Below, piece by piece: positions 41,269 to 49,904 of a stretch of DNA of 64,000 nt (position 1 is the first letter of the stretch; the number at the start of each line of letters is the position of its first letter). The DNA lies in contig JAFLDL010000001.1 of assembly GCA_017302435.1 (NCBI GenBank), positions 1-64,000 of the forward strand, in the 5' to 3' direction. Source of the stretch: Candidatus Accumulibacter necessarius. Lineage in GTDB: Bacteria > Pseudomonadota > Gammaproteobacteria > Burkholderiales > Rhodocyclaceae. The position numbers and the translations under genes are program-made. The notes under the pieces were generated by a model. That model had not been told where the DNA came from. It did no database searches and saw nothing but the letters and a program-made list of their open reading frames with translations.

Positions 41269-42321
41269 TCATCGGCCGCAAACGCGTTGCGCCAGGGCTT
41301 CAATGCCGGCCGGCGTCAGGTCGTCGGTGCTCAGCTTGGTCGGCGCCCCGAAGCCGGCGTAGTTCTGATTCTGCGAGCGGCTGTAGAGCGGGTCATAGTG
41401 CAGGTGCAGCAGTTCGGCAACCAGTTGGCGCCAGCGGCCCGCACGGGCATGGTCGCGCCAGCGCAGGATCGCTTCTGCGCCCTGCAGATTGCGCAGCGGT
41501 TGCAGGCGAGCATCCAGCCACTCGGGTGCGGTCAGGAAATAGTCGTAATCGCGCAAGAGGAAATCGACCCGGGCGTCGAGCGTCGCCTCAATAGGCACGC
41601 ACTCGCCGGCGCGCATCGTTTCGATCAGGGCCGTCGGCAATTGCAGCGACCCGATCTTCCGGCTTTCCGCTTCGACATACACCAGGCGGTCGCGGTCGAA
41701 GCCCTGCAGCGCGGTCAGCAGACGGGACTCGAACATCTTTTGTGATGGTTGCGGGCAGTTCGGCAGGACGCCAAGCACCGAGCCCTTGTGGCAGGCGAGT
41801 TCCTCGAGGTCAAGCACCTGTTCGCCGAGTCGTGCGATGGCCTGGAGGATGCGGCTCTTGCCACTGCCGGTTGCGCCACAGATGACCTTGAACTTCAGCT
41901 GGCGAGGGATAGCTGCGAGATTTTCGATGACCAGCCGGCGATAGGTCTTGTAGCCGCCTGCCAGCTGCTGTGCGTCCCAGCCCACCCGGCGCAGGACGTG
42001 GGTCATCGAGCCGCTGCGCTGGCCGCCGCGCCAGCAAATGACCAGGGGTCGCCAATTCTTCGGATGTTCGAGAAAGCGCGCGCGCAGGTGGCCGGCAATG
42101 TTCTCGGCGACATGGGCGGCGCCGACCTTTCTGGCTGCGAAGGGCGAAACCTGCTTGTACAGGGTGCCGACCTCGATTCGCTGCTGGTCGTCGAGGACCG
42201 GACAGTTGACCGAGCCGGGGATATGGTCTTCGGCAAACTCGGACGGCGAGCGAACGTCGATGATTTCATCAAAGTAAGAAAACTCGCTGATCCGCTCGAC
42301 GGTGGCGATGTCATGTTTCAT
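41269..42321 (-). CDS. mnmH: tRNA 2-selenouridine synthase MnmH (SelU)
   Basis: A 350-residue protein with an N-terminal rhodanese domain and a C-terminal P-loop domain. The rhodanese active Cys is Cys96 in LVICWRGGQRSGS, and Walker A is GATGSGKS at 149-156. It replaces sulfur by selenium at the wobble 2-thiouridine of certain tRNAs, through a geranylated intermediate, using selenophosphate. The length is near the family norm (about 360). It lies 28 bp downstream of tesA and 27 bp upstream of osmC. selD, needed for selenophosphate, is not in the window. Confidence 0.95.
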   Translation of the reverse strand: MKHDIATVERISEFSYFDEIIDVRSPSEFAEDHIPGSVNCPVLDDQQRIEVGTLYKQVSPFAARKVGAAHVAENIAGHLRARFLEHPKNWRPLVICWRGGQRSGSMTHVLRRVGWDAQQLAGGYKTYRRLVIENLAAIPRQLKFKVICGATGSGKSRILQAIARLGEQVLDLEELACHKGSVLGVLPNCPQPSQKMFESRLLTALQGFDRDRLVYVEAESRKIGSLQLPTALIETMRAGECVPIEATLDARVDFLLRDYDYFLTAPEWLDARLQPLRNLQGAEAILRWRDHARAGRWRQLVAELLHLHYDPLYSRSQNQNYAGFGAPTKLSTDDLTPAGIEALAQRVCGR

Positions 42322-42349
42322 GCGCAGGCGGCCTCTTGCTGAAGGCCGG

Positions 42350-42967
42350 CTATTTTAGCAGTGGGGCAAGTCCGCGCCAGACATTGTCGAGCAGCAGCAC
42401 CTGCGCTTCGGCGGTCGGATGCAGGTTGTCGGCCTGAAATAATGCAGCCTGCGTCGCCACGCCGTCGAGCAGGAACTCTACCAGCGCCGTTTGCCGGGCT
42501 TTGGCGACCTCGGCGAAGACCTGGTGGAACTGCAGCGCGTATTGGCCGTAGTTGGGTGGGATTCGCTGACCGACCAGCAGCACGCGGGCATTCTTCTTCT
42601 GGGCACTGGCGACGATGGCTGTCAGGTTGTCGCGCACTTGCGCCACCGGCAGCCCGCGTAAGCCGTCGTTGGCGCCGAGGGCGACAATGACCACCCGTGG
42701 CGAGTGCCTGTTCAGCGCCGCTTCGATCCGGGTACGGCCACCGCTGGTGGTTTCTCCCGAGATGCTGGCGTTGACGACGCTATAATCGAGCCTCTTCTCC
42801 TGCAGGCGCCTGGCCAGCAAGGCGGGCCAGGCGGCATCCTGCCGGATACCGTAGCCGGCTGAAAGCGAATCGCCAAAAACCAGGATGGTTCCCGCTGCCT
42901 GGACGGTCGCGGTGAGCAGCATCAGGCCAGCAAGCAGGAAGTGGCGGTATTTCCGGAAAAGGGACAT
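42350..42967 (-). CDS. tesA: Periplasmic lysophospholipase/thioesterase TesA (SGNH hydrolase)
   Basis: A 205-residue GDSL/SGNH esterase. The signal peptide covers residues 1-25 (FLLAGLMLLTATVQA). Catalytic Ser34 is in GDSLSAGYG, the Gly/Asn oxyanion residues are in VNASISGET and GANDG, and the Asp180/His183 pair is in DNLHP. It hydrolyses acyl-CoA and lysophospholipid esters in the periplasm. ATG 42967 is fixed by the need to keep the signal peptide. The CATG at 42965-42968 also gives the start codon of ybbA on the other strand, the same divergent tesA-ybbA pairing known from E. coli. Confidence 0.95.
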   Translation of the reverse strand: MSLFRKYRHFLLAGLMLLTATVQAAGTILVFGDSLSAGYGIRQDAAWPALLARRLQEKRLDYSVVNASISGETTSGGRTRIEAALNRHSPRVVIVALGANDGLRGLPVAQVRDNLTAIVASAQKKNARVLLVGQRIPPNYGQYALQFHQVFAEVAKARQTALVEFLLDGVATQAALFQADNLHPTAEAQVLLLDNVWRGLAPLLK

Positions 42968-43652
42968 GGTTCGAGACACAGCGATGGTCGTTGAGGTGAA
43001 GGATCTTGCCAAGCGGGTCGATAACGGTGGCGAGCCGTTGACCATTCTGCACGAGATTTCGTTCGCCGTCGCGGCCGGCGAGACGGTGGCGATCGTCGGC
43101 GCTTCCGGCTCGGGGAAATCCACGCTGCTAAGCCTGCTGGCCGGCCTTGACCTGCCGAGCAGCGGTACGGTGGCCCTGGCTGGCGAGGATCTCGGTCGAC
43201 TGGACGAGGATGCGCGGGCGGTTCTGCGCGGCCGCGTGCTGGGCTTCGTTTTCCAGACCTTCCAGTTGTTGCCTTCGCTGAATGCCATCGAGAACGTCAT
43301 GCTGCCGCTCGAACTGGCCGGCGCCGCCAATGCCCGAGCCGAGGCCCAACACTGGTTGCAGCGGGTTGGACTGGCGCACCGCCTGCGACACTATCCGAAA
43401 CATCTCTCCGGTGGGGAACAGCAGCGCGTCGCCCTGGCGCGTGCCTTTGCCCCGGGCCCACGGCTGGTGCTGGCCGACGAGCCGACCGGCAATCTTGACG
43501 CCGCGACCGGCCATCAGGTCATCGAGTTGATGTTCGAAATCAATGCCGAGCGCGGCACCACGCTGATTCTCGTCACCCATGACGAAGAGATCGCGGCGCG
43601 CTGTTCACGCCGTCTGCGGATGCACGCCGGGCAGTTGGAAGAGCTGCGCTGA
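42966..43652 (+). CDS. ybbA: ABC transporter ATP-binding protein YbbA (LolD-like)
   Basis: A 228-residue ABC ATPase of the LolD/MacB subgroup. Walker [10 protein letters not shown] is at residues 45-53, the Q-loop in [10 protein letters not shown], signature [14 protein letters not shown], Walker [13 protein letters not shown] and the H-loop THDEE. E. coli YbbA pairs with the permease YbbP; no permease follows here, so its partner must be elsewhere. ATG 42966 (AAAGGGA upstream) overlaps the tesA start codon; ATG 42984 is an alternative. The 3' end overlaps the 3' end of hpnE by 80 bp, tail to tail. Confidence 0.9.
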   Translation: MVRDTAMVVEVKDLAKRVDNGGEPLTILHEISFAVAAGETVAIVGASGSGKSTLLSLLAGLDLPSSGTVALAGEDLGRLDEDARAVLRGRVLGFVFQTFQLLPSLNAIENVMLPLELAGAANARAEAQHWLQRVGLAHRLRHYPKHLSGGEQQRVALARAFAPGPRLVLADEPTGNLDAATGHQVIELMFEINAERGTTLILVTHDEEIAARCSRRLRMHAGQLEELR

Positions 43653-44931
43653 GGAGGATGTCCTGTGCCGCAGCGACGCCGCTGCGGACTGCTGCTTCCA
43701 GCGTTGCCGGATAATCGGCGCAGACGTAATCGCCGGCCAGCCAGCAGCCGGCCAGCGCCGTCCGGGCGGCTGGGCGGTGCAGATTCGGGCGGCAGGAGTA
43801 GGTCGCCCGACGTTCGCGGATCACCTGTTGCCAGAGCACCGGTGGCAGGCGTGCATGCAGTGTCGCGGCGAGTTCGCGCTGCAGGGCTGCGGCCAGCGCC
43901 GCGTTGTCGAGTTGCTCCCAGGCACCATGGCCGCTGAGTACGAAGGCCATGACCCCTGGCGTGCCGCAAAGCGCTCCGCGATCGAAGACCCACTGACCGA
44001 CCTGCCCGGAAGGACGATCGTCGAGCCCGAGCATCGGGAAGGGCAGGGCGACTTGCGGCGGATACGCGCAGTAGACAGTGCCTATGGGCTCGAAGGCATA
44101 GCCGGCGAGCATCTTCGCGACAGCCGCTGTTTCTGTATGGCGAGCGAGCAAGGCCGCCGCATGCTGTGGGCCGACTGCGACGACGGCACAGTCGAAGCGC
44201 TCGCCATCGATCATCGGGCCGGCGTCGACGGCTTCGACGCGGCACGACAGGCGAAGGTCGCCGCCATGCGTTTCGATGAAGCGGGCAGCTGCTGCCGGCA
44301 ACAGCTGGTCGAGGTCGGCTGCCGGCAGCAGCAGATCGGTCGCACCGATCCCGCCGCCGAGACTGTCGCGCAGCATATTGGCAAAGATCTGCGCCGAGGC
44401 CCGTTCGGGCGCCGTATTCAGCGCTGCCAGGCAGAGCGCCTCCCACAGGTGACGGCGCAGGCTCCCGCGCTGGCCAAGGCGATCGAGCAAGGCGGTCACC
44501 GTGCAGTCTTCGCCAAGCCGGTAGCCGTCACGCTGCAGCGAGCGCATGCAGCGAGCCGCACTGATCTTCTCGGCCAGCGAGGCGCCGCGTGCCGTCAGCA
44601 GGCCGGCCGCCAGGTGCCAGGGTGAGGGCAGGCGCGGCAGGCGCAGGCGGAAGGGAAGCGGACCGCCAGGGAAGCTCAGTTCGAGTGGCAGGCGCTTGAG
44701 CAGGCGATCGGGGTCGGCACCGACTTGCTTCATCAGCCGTAGCGTCTCGCGATAGGCGCCGACCAGGAGGTGCTGCCCGTTATCGAGACGGTGCCCCTGA
44801 ACCTCGACGCTGCGGGCACGTCCACCAAGCTGCCGCGCGGCCTCGAAGACGCTCACGCGAAATCCCGCCTGCGCCAGTTCGACGGCAGCCGACAGACCTG
44901 CCCAGCCGGCGCCGACGATCGCTGCCTTCAT
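43573..44931 (-). CDS. hpnE: Hydroxysqualene dehydroxylase HpnE
   Basis: A 452-residue FAD-dependent amine-oxidase/desaturase-fold protein, the last enzyme of the HpnCDE route, reducing hydroxysqualene to squalene. The FAD motif GAGWAGLSAA is near residues 7-16, followed by EAARQLGGRARS. The C-terminal AGDYVCADYPATLEAAVRSG block is typical of FAD closure. Its ATG overlaps the TGA of hpnD (44928-44931). The last ~28 residues run beyond the usual end of the domain and overlap ybbA on the opposite strand. No squalene-hopene cyclase gene lies in the window. Confidence 0.93.
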   Translation of the reverse strand: MKAAIVGAGWAGLSAAVELAQAGFRVSVFEAARQLGGRARSVEVQGHRLDNGQHLLVGAYRETLRLMKQVGADPDRLLKRLPLELSFPGGPLPFRLRLPRLPSPWHLAAGLLTARGASLAEKISAARCMRSLQRDGYRLGEDCTVTALLDRLGQRGSLRRHLWEALCLAALNTAPERASAQIFANMLRDSLGGGIGATDLLLPAADLDQLLPAAAARFIETHGGDLRLSCRVEAVDAGPMIDGERFDCAVVAVGPQHAAALLARHTETAAVAKMLAGYAFEPIGTVYCAYPPQVALPFPMLGLDDRPSGQVGQWVFDRGALCGTPGVMAFVLSGHGAWEQLDNAALAAALQRELAATLHARLPPVLWQQVIRERRATYSCRPNLHRPAARTALAGCWLAGDYVCADYPATLEAAVRSGVAAAQDILLSAALPTARRASADGVNSAPRSLRHG

Positions 44932-45761
44932 CCACGCACCCAGGTCCGCCAGGCGATCCACAGCTTGCGGATCGGCGTCAGCGACGTTCGCTGGCTGAGG
45001 ACCCGACAGCCGTCACGCTTGATCTCGTCGAGCAGCGTGCGGTAGATCGCCGCCATCACCAGCCCCGGGCGTTGTGCCCGGCGATCAGCCGCCGGCAGGG
45101 CGTCGATCGCCTGCGCGTAATAGCTCTCGGCGCGCTCGACCTGGAAGTCCATCAAGCGGCGGAAGTTGTCCGAATGGCGGGCGTTGAGGATGTCGGCGGC
45201 AGTCACCTCGAAACGCTGCAATTCGTCGATCGGCAGGTAGATGCGGCCCATGCGCGCATCTTCGCCGACGTCGCGGATGATGTTGGTGAGCTGGAAGGCG
45301 AGGCCGAGATCATGGGCGTACTTCTGCGTCCTGCGGTCCTGGTAACCGAAGATTTCTGCCGCCAGCAGACCGACGACGCTGGCGACACGGTAGCAATAGA
45401 GCGACAGCGCCTTGAAATCGAGATAACGTGATTGCTGCAGATCCATTTCCATGCCATCGACGATCTCCTGCAACTGCTCCTGCGGCAGGTTGAATTCTGC
45501 GCTGGCCGCCTGCAGCGCCTGCGTCACCGGGTGCTGCGGCTGGCCGCCGTCGATGCGTGCCAGCTCGTGTCGCCACCAGGCGAGCTTGGTGGCGGCCACC
45601 TGCGGGTCCTGGCATTCATCGACGACGTCGTCAACTTCCCGGCAGAACGCATAGAGCGCCGTGATGGCGCGCCGCCGATTCTGCGGCAGGAAAAGGAAGC
45701 TGTAGTAGAAGCTCGAGCCACTGCGGGCCGCCTTCTCCTGGCAGTATTCGTCGGGGGTCAT
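44928..45761 (-). CDS. hpnD: Presqualene diphosphate synthase HpnD
   Basis: A 277-residue trans-isoprenyl diphosphate synthase that condenses two farnesyl diphosphates to presqualene diphosphate. The substrate/Mg motifs are DDVVDE near residue 43 and NIIRDVGEDARMGRIYLP near 160. It begins MTPDEYCQEKAARSGSSFYYSF, the usual HpnD start, so I choose ATG 45761 over an in-frame GTG at 45782. It lies 43 bp after hpnC and overlaps hpnE by 4 bases. Confidence 0.95.
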   Translation of the reverse strand: MTPDEYCQEKAARSGSSFYYSFLFLPQNRRRAITALYAFCREVDDVVDECQDPQVAATKLAWWRHELARIDGGQPQHPVTQALQAASAEFNLPQEQLQEIVDGMEMDLQQSRYLDFKALSLYCYRVASVVGLLAAEIFGYQDRRTQKYAHDLGLAFQLTNIIRDVGEDARMGRIYLPIDELQRFEVTAADILNARHSDNFRRLMDFQVERAESYYAQAIDALPAADRRAQRPGLVMAAIYRTLLDEIKRDGCRVLSQRTSLTPIRKLWIAWRTWVRG

Positions 45762-45804
45762 GCGCGATCTCGGGATTTCCACGGGGCAGTCATTCTCCCA
45801 TGAC

Positions 45805-46614
45805 TTACATCAACAGCGCGCGTCCACCGACGCGCAGCCAGTCGCCGGCGCCAAGCATCGGCCGATACCGAAAGACGTCGCCGCGTGCATGACGGATTCT
45901 CTCCAGGATGCGCAGGCCCCCCTGGACTGTCAACCGTATTTCCCAACCGATGCGGCCCGGCAGCTGATGGACCAGCGGCGCGCCTTCGCTCATCAGGCGA
46001 TGCGTGCGGTCGAGCTGGAAATCAAGCAGCGCAGCCCATTCGGCAGTCCAGCGTCCGGCCGCGATCTGTGTTTCGGCGACATGGAACTGTGCGAGGTCGG
46101 CTTGTGGCAGATAGACCCGGTCCTTCTGCCAGTCGATGGCGATGTCCTGCCAGAAGTTCACCAGTTGCAGGGCCGAACAGATGCAGTCCGAGCGGCGCAG
46201 GTTCTCTTCGCTGGCTCGCCCGGCAAGATGAAGCAACAGGCGACCGACCGGGTTGGCCGACCGCCGGCAGTAGTCGAGCAATTCCGGGTAGTCCGCGTAA
46301 CGCTTCTTGACGACATCCTGGGCAAAGGCGTCGAGCAGGTCGCGGAGCAGCGGTACCGGCAGTTGCCACTCGGCGACGATCACCGCCAGCTCCTTGAAGT
46401 CCTCCCCGGCGGGAGCCTGACCACGTTCGATCCGGTCGAGTTCGTCCCGGTACTCAGCCAGGCCCTGCAGGCGGATGGCGGCGCTGGCCTCTCCTTCGTC
46501 GGCAATGTCGTCGGCCGCGCGGGCGAAACGATAGATCGCCTCGATCGGCCGGCGCAGGCGCCGCGGCAATAGCAGCGAGGCAACAGGGAAGTTCTCGTAG
46601 TGGTCGACAGGCAT
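45805..46614 (-). CDS. hpnC: Hydroxysqualene synthase HpnC
   Basis: A 269-residue squalene/phytoene-synthase-family enzyme that turns presqualene diphosphate into hydroxysqualene. It begins MPVDHYENFPVASLLLPRRLR, as HpnC proteins do. The Asp-rich motifs are ADDIADEG near residue 36 and NFWQDIAIDWQKDRVYLP near 156. No clear ribosome site precedes ATG 46614, and an in-frame extension runs antisense through the tRNA gene, so the short form is right. A TATACT box on the minus strand at 46669-46664 may be its -10. First gene of hpnC-hpnD-hpnE. Confidence 0.95.
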   Translation of the reverse strand: MPVDHYENFPVASLLLPRRLRRPIEAIYRFARAADDIADEGEASAAIRLQGLAEYRDELDRIERGQAPAGEDFKELAVIVAEWQLPVPLLRDLLDAFAQDVVKKRYADYPELLDYCRRSANPVGRLLLHLAGRASEENLRRSDCICSALQLVNFWQDIAIDWQKDRVYLPQADLAQFHVAETQIAAGRWTAEWAALLDFQLDRTHRLMSEGAPLVHQLPGRIGWEIRLTVQGGLRILERIRHARGDVFRYRPMLGAGDWLRVGGRALLM

Positions 46615-46775
46615 CGTTGAGGAGCTGGCTGGCCAGAAGCCCGGCGGCGTTTTTGGGGCTGACAGTATAGGGTGCGGGCGGTTAGAATAGCCATTGATCG
46701 ACGGAGCAGTGGCGTTGCTGGCGAGATCGAGTTGCTGACAGCGCCGCGAACAAACCGGGCGCCAGGGTTGGCAGT

Positions 46776-46860
46776 GCCCAGGTGGCGAAATTGGTAGACG
46801 CAGCAGGTTTAGGTCCTGCCGCCGCAAGGTGTGGGGGTTCGATTCCCTTCCTGGGCACCA
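46776..46860 (+). tRNA. tRNA-Leu (anticodon TAG)
   Basis: An 85-base tRNA with a 7-bp acceptor stem (GCCCAGG pairing CCTGGGC), an anticodon stem GCAGG/CCTGC and a 7-base loop TTTAGGT, giving anticodon TAG at 46810-46812. It has a long class II variable arm, the T-loop GTTCGATTC and an encoded CCA end at 46858-46860. It reads CUA leucine codons. A possible promoter is CTGACA-18 bp-TAGAAT about 90 bp upstream. Confidence 0.97.
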
Positions 46861-46900
46861 TAAAGCAGTCCAAGGTAGTCCGTACCGGTTCCGATCAGCC

Positions 46901-47104
46901 ATGAAACTCGAACAGCTCCAGACCCACGCCGCCATCCGCGGCATCGTCCCGGACGCCCTGGTGACCGTGGTCAGCGTCCAATGGTTTGGCTCGGAGGCGC
47001 TGGAACTGACCTACAAGACCGCCTCCGGCAAGGTGGCCAACGAGCTGCTTTTCCGCCACCAAGGGTTATGGGGACAGGCAAGGGTTATCGGGACCGTAAA
47101 CTGA
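46901..47104 (+). pseudogene. Truncated N-terminus of a helicase-like (SNF2/DEAD, DrmD-type) defence protein
   Basis: A 67-residue frame beginning MKLEQLQTHAAIRGIVPDAL, then VSVQWFGSEALELTYK and KVANELLFRH. I recall this start from large SNF2-type helicases of restriction/DISARM-like systems, about 1000 residues long. After FRH the frame turns into unrelated sequence that begins with repeat DNA and stops at TGA 47104, so the rest of the helicase is missing. It sits 40 bp downstream of a tRNA-Leu gene, a common integration site. The family match is from memory of the N-terminal block. Confidence 0.55.
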
Positions 47105-47113
47105 ACTATCCCC
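47060..47113. repeat. Short repeat element interrupting the helicase remnant
   Basis: CAAGGGTTAT occurs at 47060-47069 and 47079-47088. GGGGACAG (47070-47077) and CTATCCCC (47106-47113) form near-perfect inverted ends (7 of 8). The element starts where the helicase-like frame breaks off, which suggests a small dispersed repeat or a deletion scar. 47114-47396 holds nothing else I can support. Confidence 0.45.
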
Positions 47114-47396
47114 GTATCTACCCACCCCCGTTTCTCCTGTCTCTGGCGTGCACGTGATCAAATCGGCATGCTTTTCGCGAGATCGCACGCTCCGCGCGGA
47201 GTGTTTCGCATGAGCCCAGCATGCCGGGTTCCTGGCTGACCATGCAGCTGCACGTTCAGCGCCTTCTCCGGCTGTTTCAGGTTGAGCGTTTCTTTTTGAC
47301 GACGGCGCGAATGCGGGTGCTGCTCGCCGAACCGTTGCTGATCCATGCGTCAGGAAGGAAAATGACGGGAGATTGACGGCCGGTTGGCGGGTGGGT

Positions 47397-49898
47397 ATGC
47401 TCGTACGGGTGCCTTTAGATTTCCAACCACTCAGCGCCAGCATGTTGCCCAAATCACGGTTGCGTGGCGTGGCAGGCACCCTCCTTGGTTTGTTGTCGAT
47501 CGTACCCCTGCTCGGCGTCGGCATCTTTTACCTGGAGACCCCGCGTCTCAAGCAACAGGCTTTCGCGGATCTGAACGGCATCGCTGACTTGAAGGCGAGC
47601 CAGATCGAAGCGTGGATGGAGGAGCGACGCGGAGACGCCGCTGTTCTCGGCGCCAGTCCTGGCCTCATTGAAGATGCCTTACGAGCGGCCCGCGATGAGG
47701 ATGCTGGCGCACGCCGGCGTATCGTCGAACGTCTCGAGACGCTCCAGCGGGCTTATGCCTACGAAAGCTTCGTGGTGGTGGACGGTAGCGCCCAGCAAAT
47801 CCTCGCCATCGGGCTGCACGAAGCCAGTGACGAAGCGCCTGTTCGGAACGCGCTCCGGTCAGCGTTCGAGACCACCCGAATGGCGACGACAGATCTCTAC
47901 CGGAGCGAGTCCGGCGGGGTCCACCTGGACTTGGTTGCGCCGTTGATGAAGGAGATCGATGGCCAACGACAAGCGGTGGGCGCCGTGATCCTCGACACTC
48001 CGGTTGAACGTATCGTGTTCCCGTTGATCCAGAGCTGGCCGACGCCGAGCGCGAGCGCGGAGACGCTGCTGGTGCGTCGGGAGGGGGACCGCGTGCTGTA
48101 TCTGAACGAATTGCGCCATCGCAAGGGAACGGCGCTGGTATTCAGTCAGGCCCTAGATGATCGCGAACTGCCGGCCGCTCTCGCCGTGCTGGCGGGTACA
48201 GCGCAGGTCATGGAAGGGAAGGATTACCGCGGTGTGAGGGTGTTGGCTGCGATGCGCCCGGTAATAGGTACGCCGTGGTATCTGGTGGCGAAGGTTGACC
48301 GCGACGAAGTGCTGGCGCCACTGCGGAACCTGGTGTTCTGGGTCAGCCTGGTCGCGACGTCCGCCGTCCTGGTCGTGGCGTTCCTGATCCTCATGCTATG
48401 GCGCCAGCAACTACGGACGCACCAACTCGAGCTGGTCGCCCAGGGGATGGAGAAGGATCGCCTGCTCAGGTTCTTCTTCGATCTCCCCTTCGTTGGCATG
48501 ACCATCCTGTCGACGGACAACCTGTGCTGGTTGCGTTTCAACGACCGTCTGTGCGAAATCCTGGGTTACGCGCGCGACGAATTGGTCGACCTGACCTGGA
48601 CGCAGCTCACCCACCGCGACGACCTCGCCGCCGACTCGAGCCAGTTCCAGCGCGTGCTGAGCGGCGCCACGAATGGCTTTCAGACGGACAAGCGTTTCGT
48701 GCGGAAGGATGGCATCGTCATCAAGGCCACGGCCGATGTGCGGGCGGTTCGGGATGAAGACGGCCGCGTGGACTTCTTCGTCGCGACGGTCCAGGATATC
48801 ACTGCGCGCCTGCAGGCCGAGGGTTTAGCCCAGGAGATCCTGGACAATGCCAATCAGGGATTCGTGGTCTATGATCGGGCCCTGCGGGTGGTCGTCTGGA
48901 ATCGCTTTCTGGAGCGCGCCATCGGGCTGCCGCGCGAGGCAGCGATCGGCAAGCATCTTGATGAGCTGTTTCCCGGCGCGCGACAGCACGGCATCGAGGT
49001 TCACCTGGCGCGTGCGCTGGCGGGCGAAGTGGTCGTGGCCGACGAGTTCGTGCCGCGCCTGCGTGGCACGACGGAACTCGTTGCGCCGGAGGCCGTGGCG
49101 GACCGTCGCGACGATCCGCGTCTTTTCTGGACCTTGTCCTCGTACGCGCCGCATCGGAACGTCAATGGCGACATCGACGGCGTCCTGGTCAACGTGGTCG
49201 ATATGACCACCCTGAAACACAGCCAGGATTCGCTGGTGGCGTCCAACGAGGAGCTGCGACAGCTCTCCCGGTTTCTGGAGCAGGTTCGGGAGGAGGAGCG
49301 GGTGCGGATCGCGCGCGAACTGCACGATGACCTCGGCAGCACGCTGACGGGCGTCAAATGGGCGATAGCGATGGCGATCGACCGTGCCCAGGAGGCCGCG
49401 CTGCCCGCCGACGCGCAGCTTGCCCGCGCGTCGCAATTGCTGGATTCGGCCGTGGATACGATGCGTCGCATCATCAGTGATCTGCGGCCGAGCGTCCTCG
49501 ACCACCTCGGGGTATGGACAGCGATCGAGTGGTACGCGGGCCAGATCGAAGAGCGGACCGGTCTGCCATGCAAGGTCTCAATTGGCGCGGAGGTGGCGGC
49601 AATCGAGGTCGATCCGGAGCGTGCCACGGCGATGTTTCGCATCGTCCAGGAGGCGTTGAGCAACTTCGTCCGCCATGCCCGGGCGTCGCGCGCCGAGATT
49701 CGTATCCGCCGTGAAGCGGGTGCCGTTATGATTGCCGTCGAGGACGATGGCGTGGGCATCGCCGACGATGCCCTGATCAAGACCGAATCCTGGGGCCTGC
49801 TGGGCATGCAGGAACGTGCCGCCCGTTTCGGCGGCAGCATCACGCTGTCGCGCGGCGTCAGGGAGGGCACCATCCTTGTATTGCGCATGCCGGTTTGA
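47397..49898 (+). CDS. Membrane sensor histidine kinase (NarL/UhpB family) with PAS domains
   Basis: An 833-residue sensor. TM helices lie at about 27-45 (GLLSIVPLLGVGIFYL) and 313-338 (VFWVSLVATSAVLVVAFLIL). They flank a ~265-residue periplasmic region resembling a Cache-type sensor. Two PAS domains follow at about 355-475 and 480-600. A HisKA_3 dimerisation domain carries His643 in ARELHDDLGSTLTG, and a HATPase domain (about 735-833) carries DDGVGIADD and GLLGMQERA. ATG 47397 is the chosen start; TTG 47373 and ATG 47442 are alternatives. The cognate LuxR-type regulator begins 6 bp after its stop. The ligand is unknown. Confidence 0.9.
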   Translation: MLVRVPLDFQPLSASMLPKSRLRGVAGTLLGLLSIVPLLGVGIFYLETPRLKQQAFADLNGIADLKASQIEAWMEERRGDAAVLGASPGLIEDALRAARDEDAGARRRIVERLETLQRAYAYESFVVVDGSAQQILAIGLHEASDEAPVRNALRSAFETTRMATTDLYRSESGGVHLDLVAPLMKEIDGQRQAVGAVILDTPVERIVFPLIQSWPTPSASAETLLVRREGDRVLYLNELRHRKGTALVFSQALDDRELPAALAVLAGTAQVMEGKDYRGVRVLAAMRPVIGTPWYLVAKVDRDEVLAPLRNLVFWVSLVATSAVLVVAFLILMLWRQQLRTHQLELVAQGMEKDRLLRFFFDLPFVGMTILSTDNLCWLRFNDRLCEILGYARDELVDLTWTQLTHRDDLAADSSQFQRVLSGATNGFQTDKRFVRKDGIVIKATADVRAVRDEDGRVDFFVATVQDITARLQAEGLAQEILDNANQGFVVYDRALRVVVWNRFLERAIGLPREAAIGKHLDELFPGARQHGIEVHLARALAGEVVVADEFVPRLRGTTELVAPEAVADRRDDPRLFWTLSSYAPHRNVNGDIDGVLVNVVDMTTLKHSQDSLVASNEELRQLSRFLEQVREEERVRIARELHDDLGSTLTGVKWAIAMAIDRAQEAALPADAQLARASQLLDSAVDTMRRIISDLRPSVLDHLGVWTAIEWYAGQIEERTGLPCKVSIGAEVAAIEVDPERATAMFRIVQEALSNFVRHARASRAEIRIRREAGAVMIAVEDDGVGIADDALIKTESWGLLGMQERAARFGGSITLSRGVREGTILVLRMPV

Positions 49899-49904
49899 GG
49901 GGCG

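Noticed and set aside
46615-46944. Longer start for HpnC
   Set aside because: It would run antisense through the tRNA-Leu gene; family proteins start at MPVDHYENFP.
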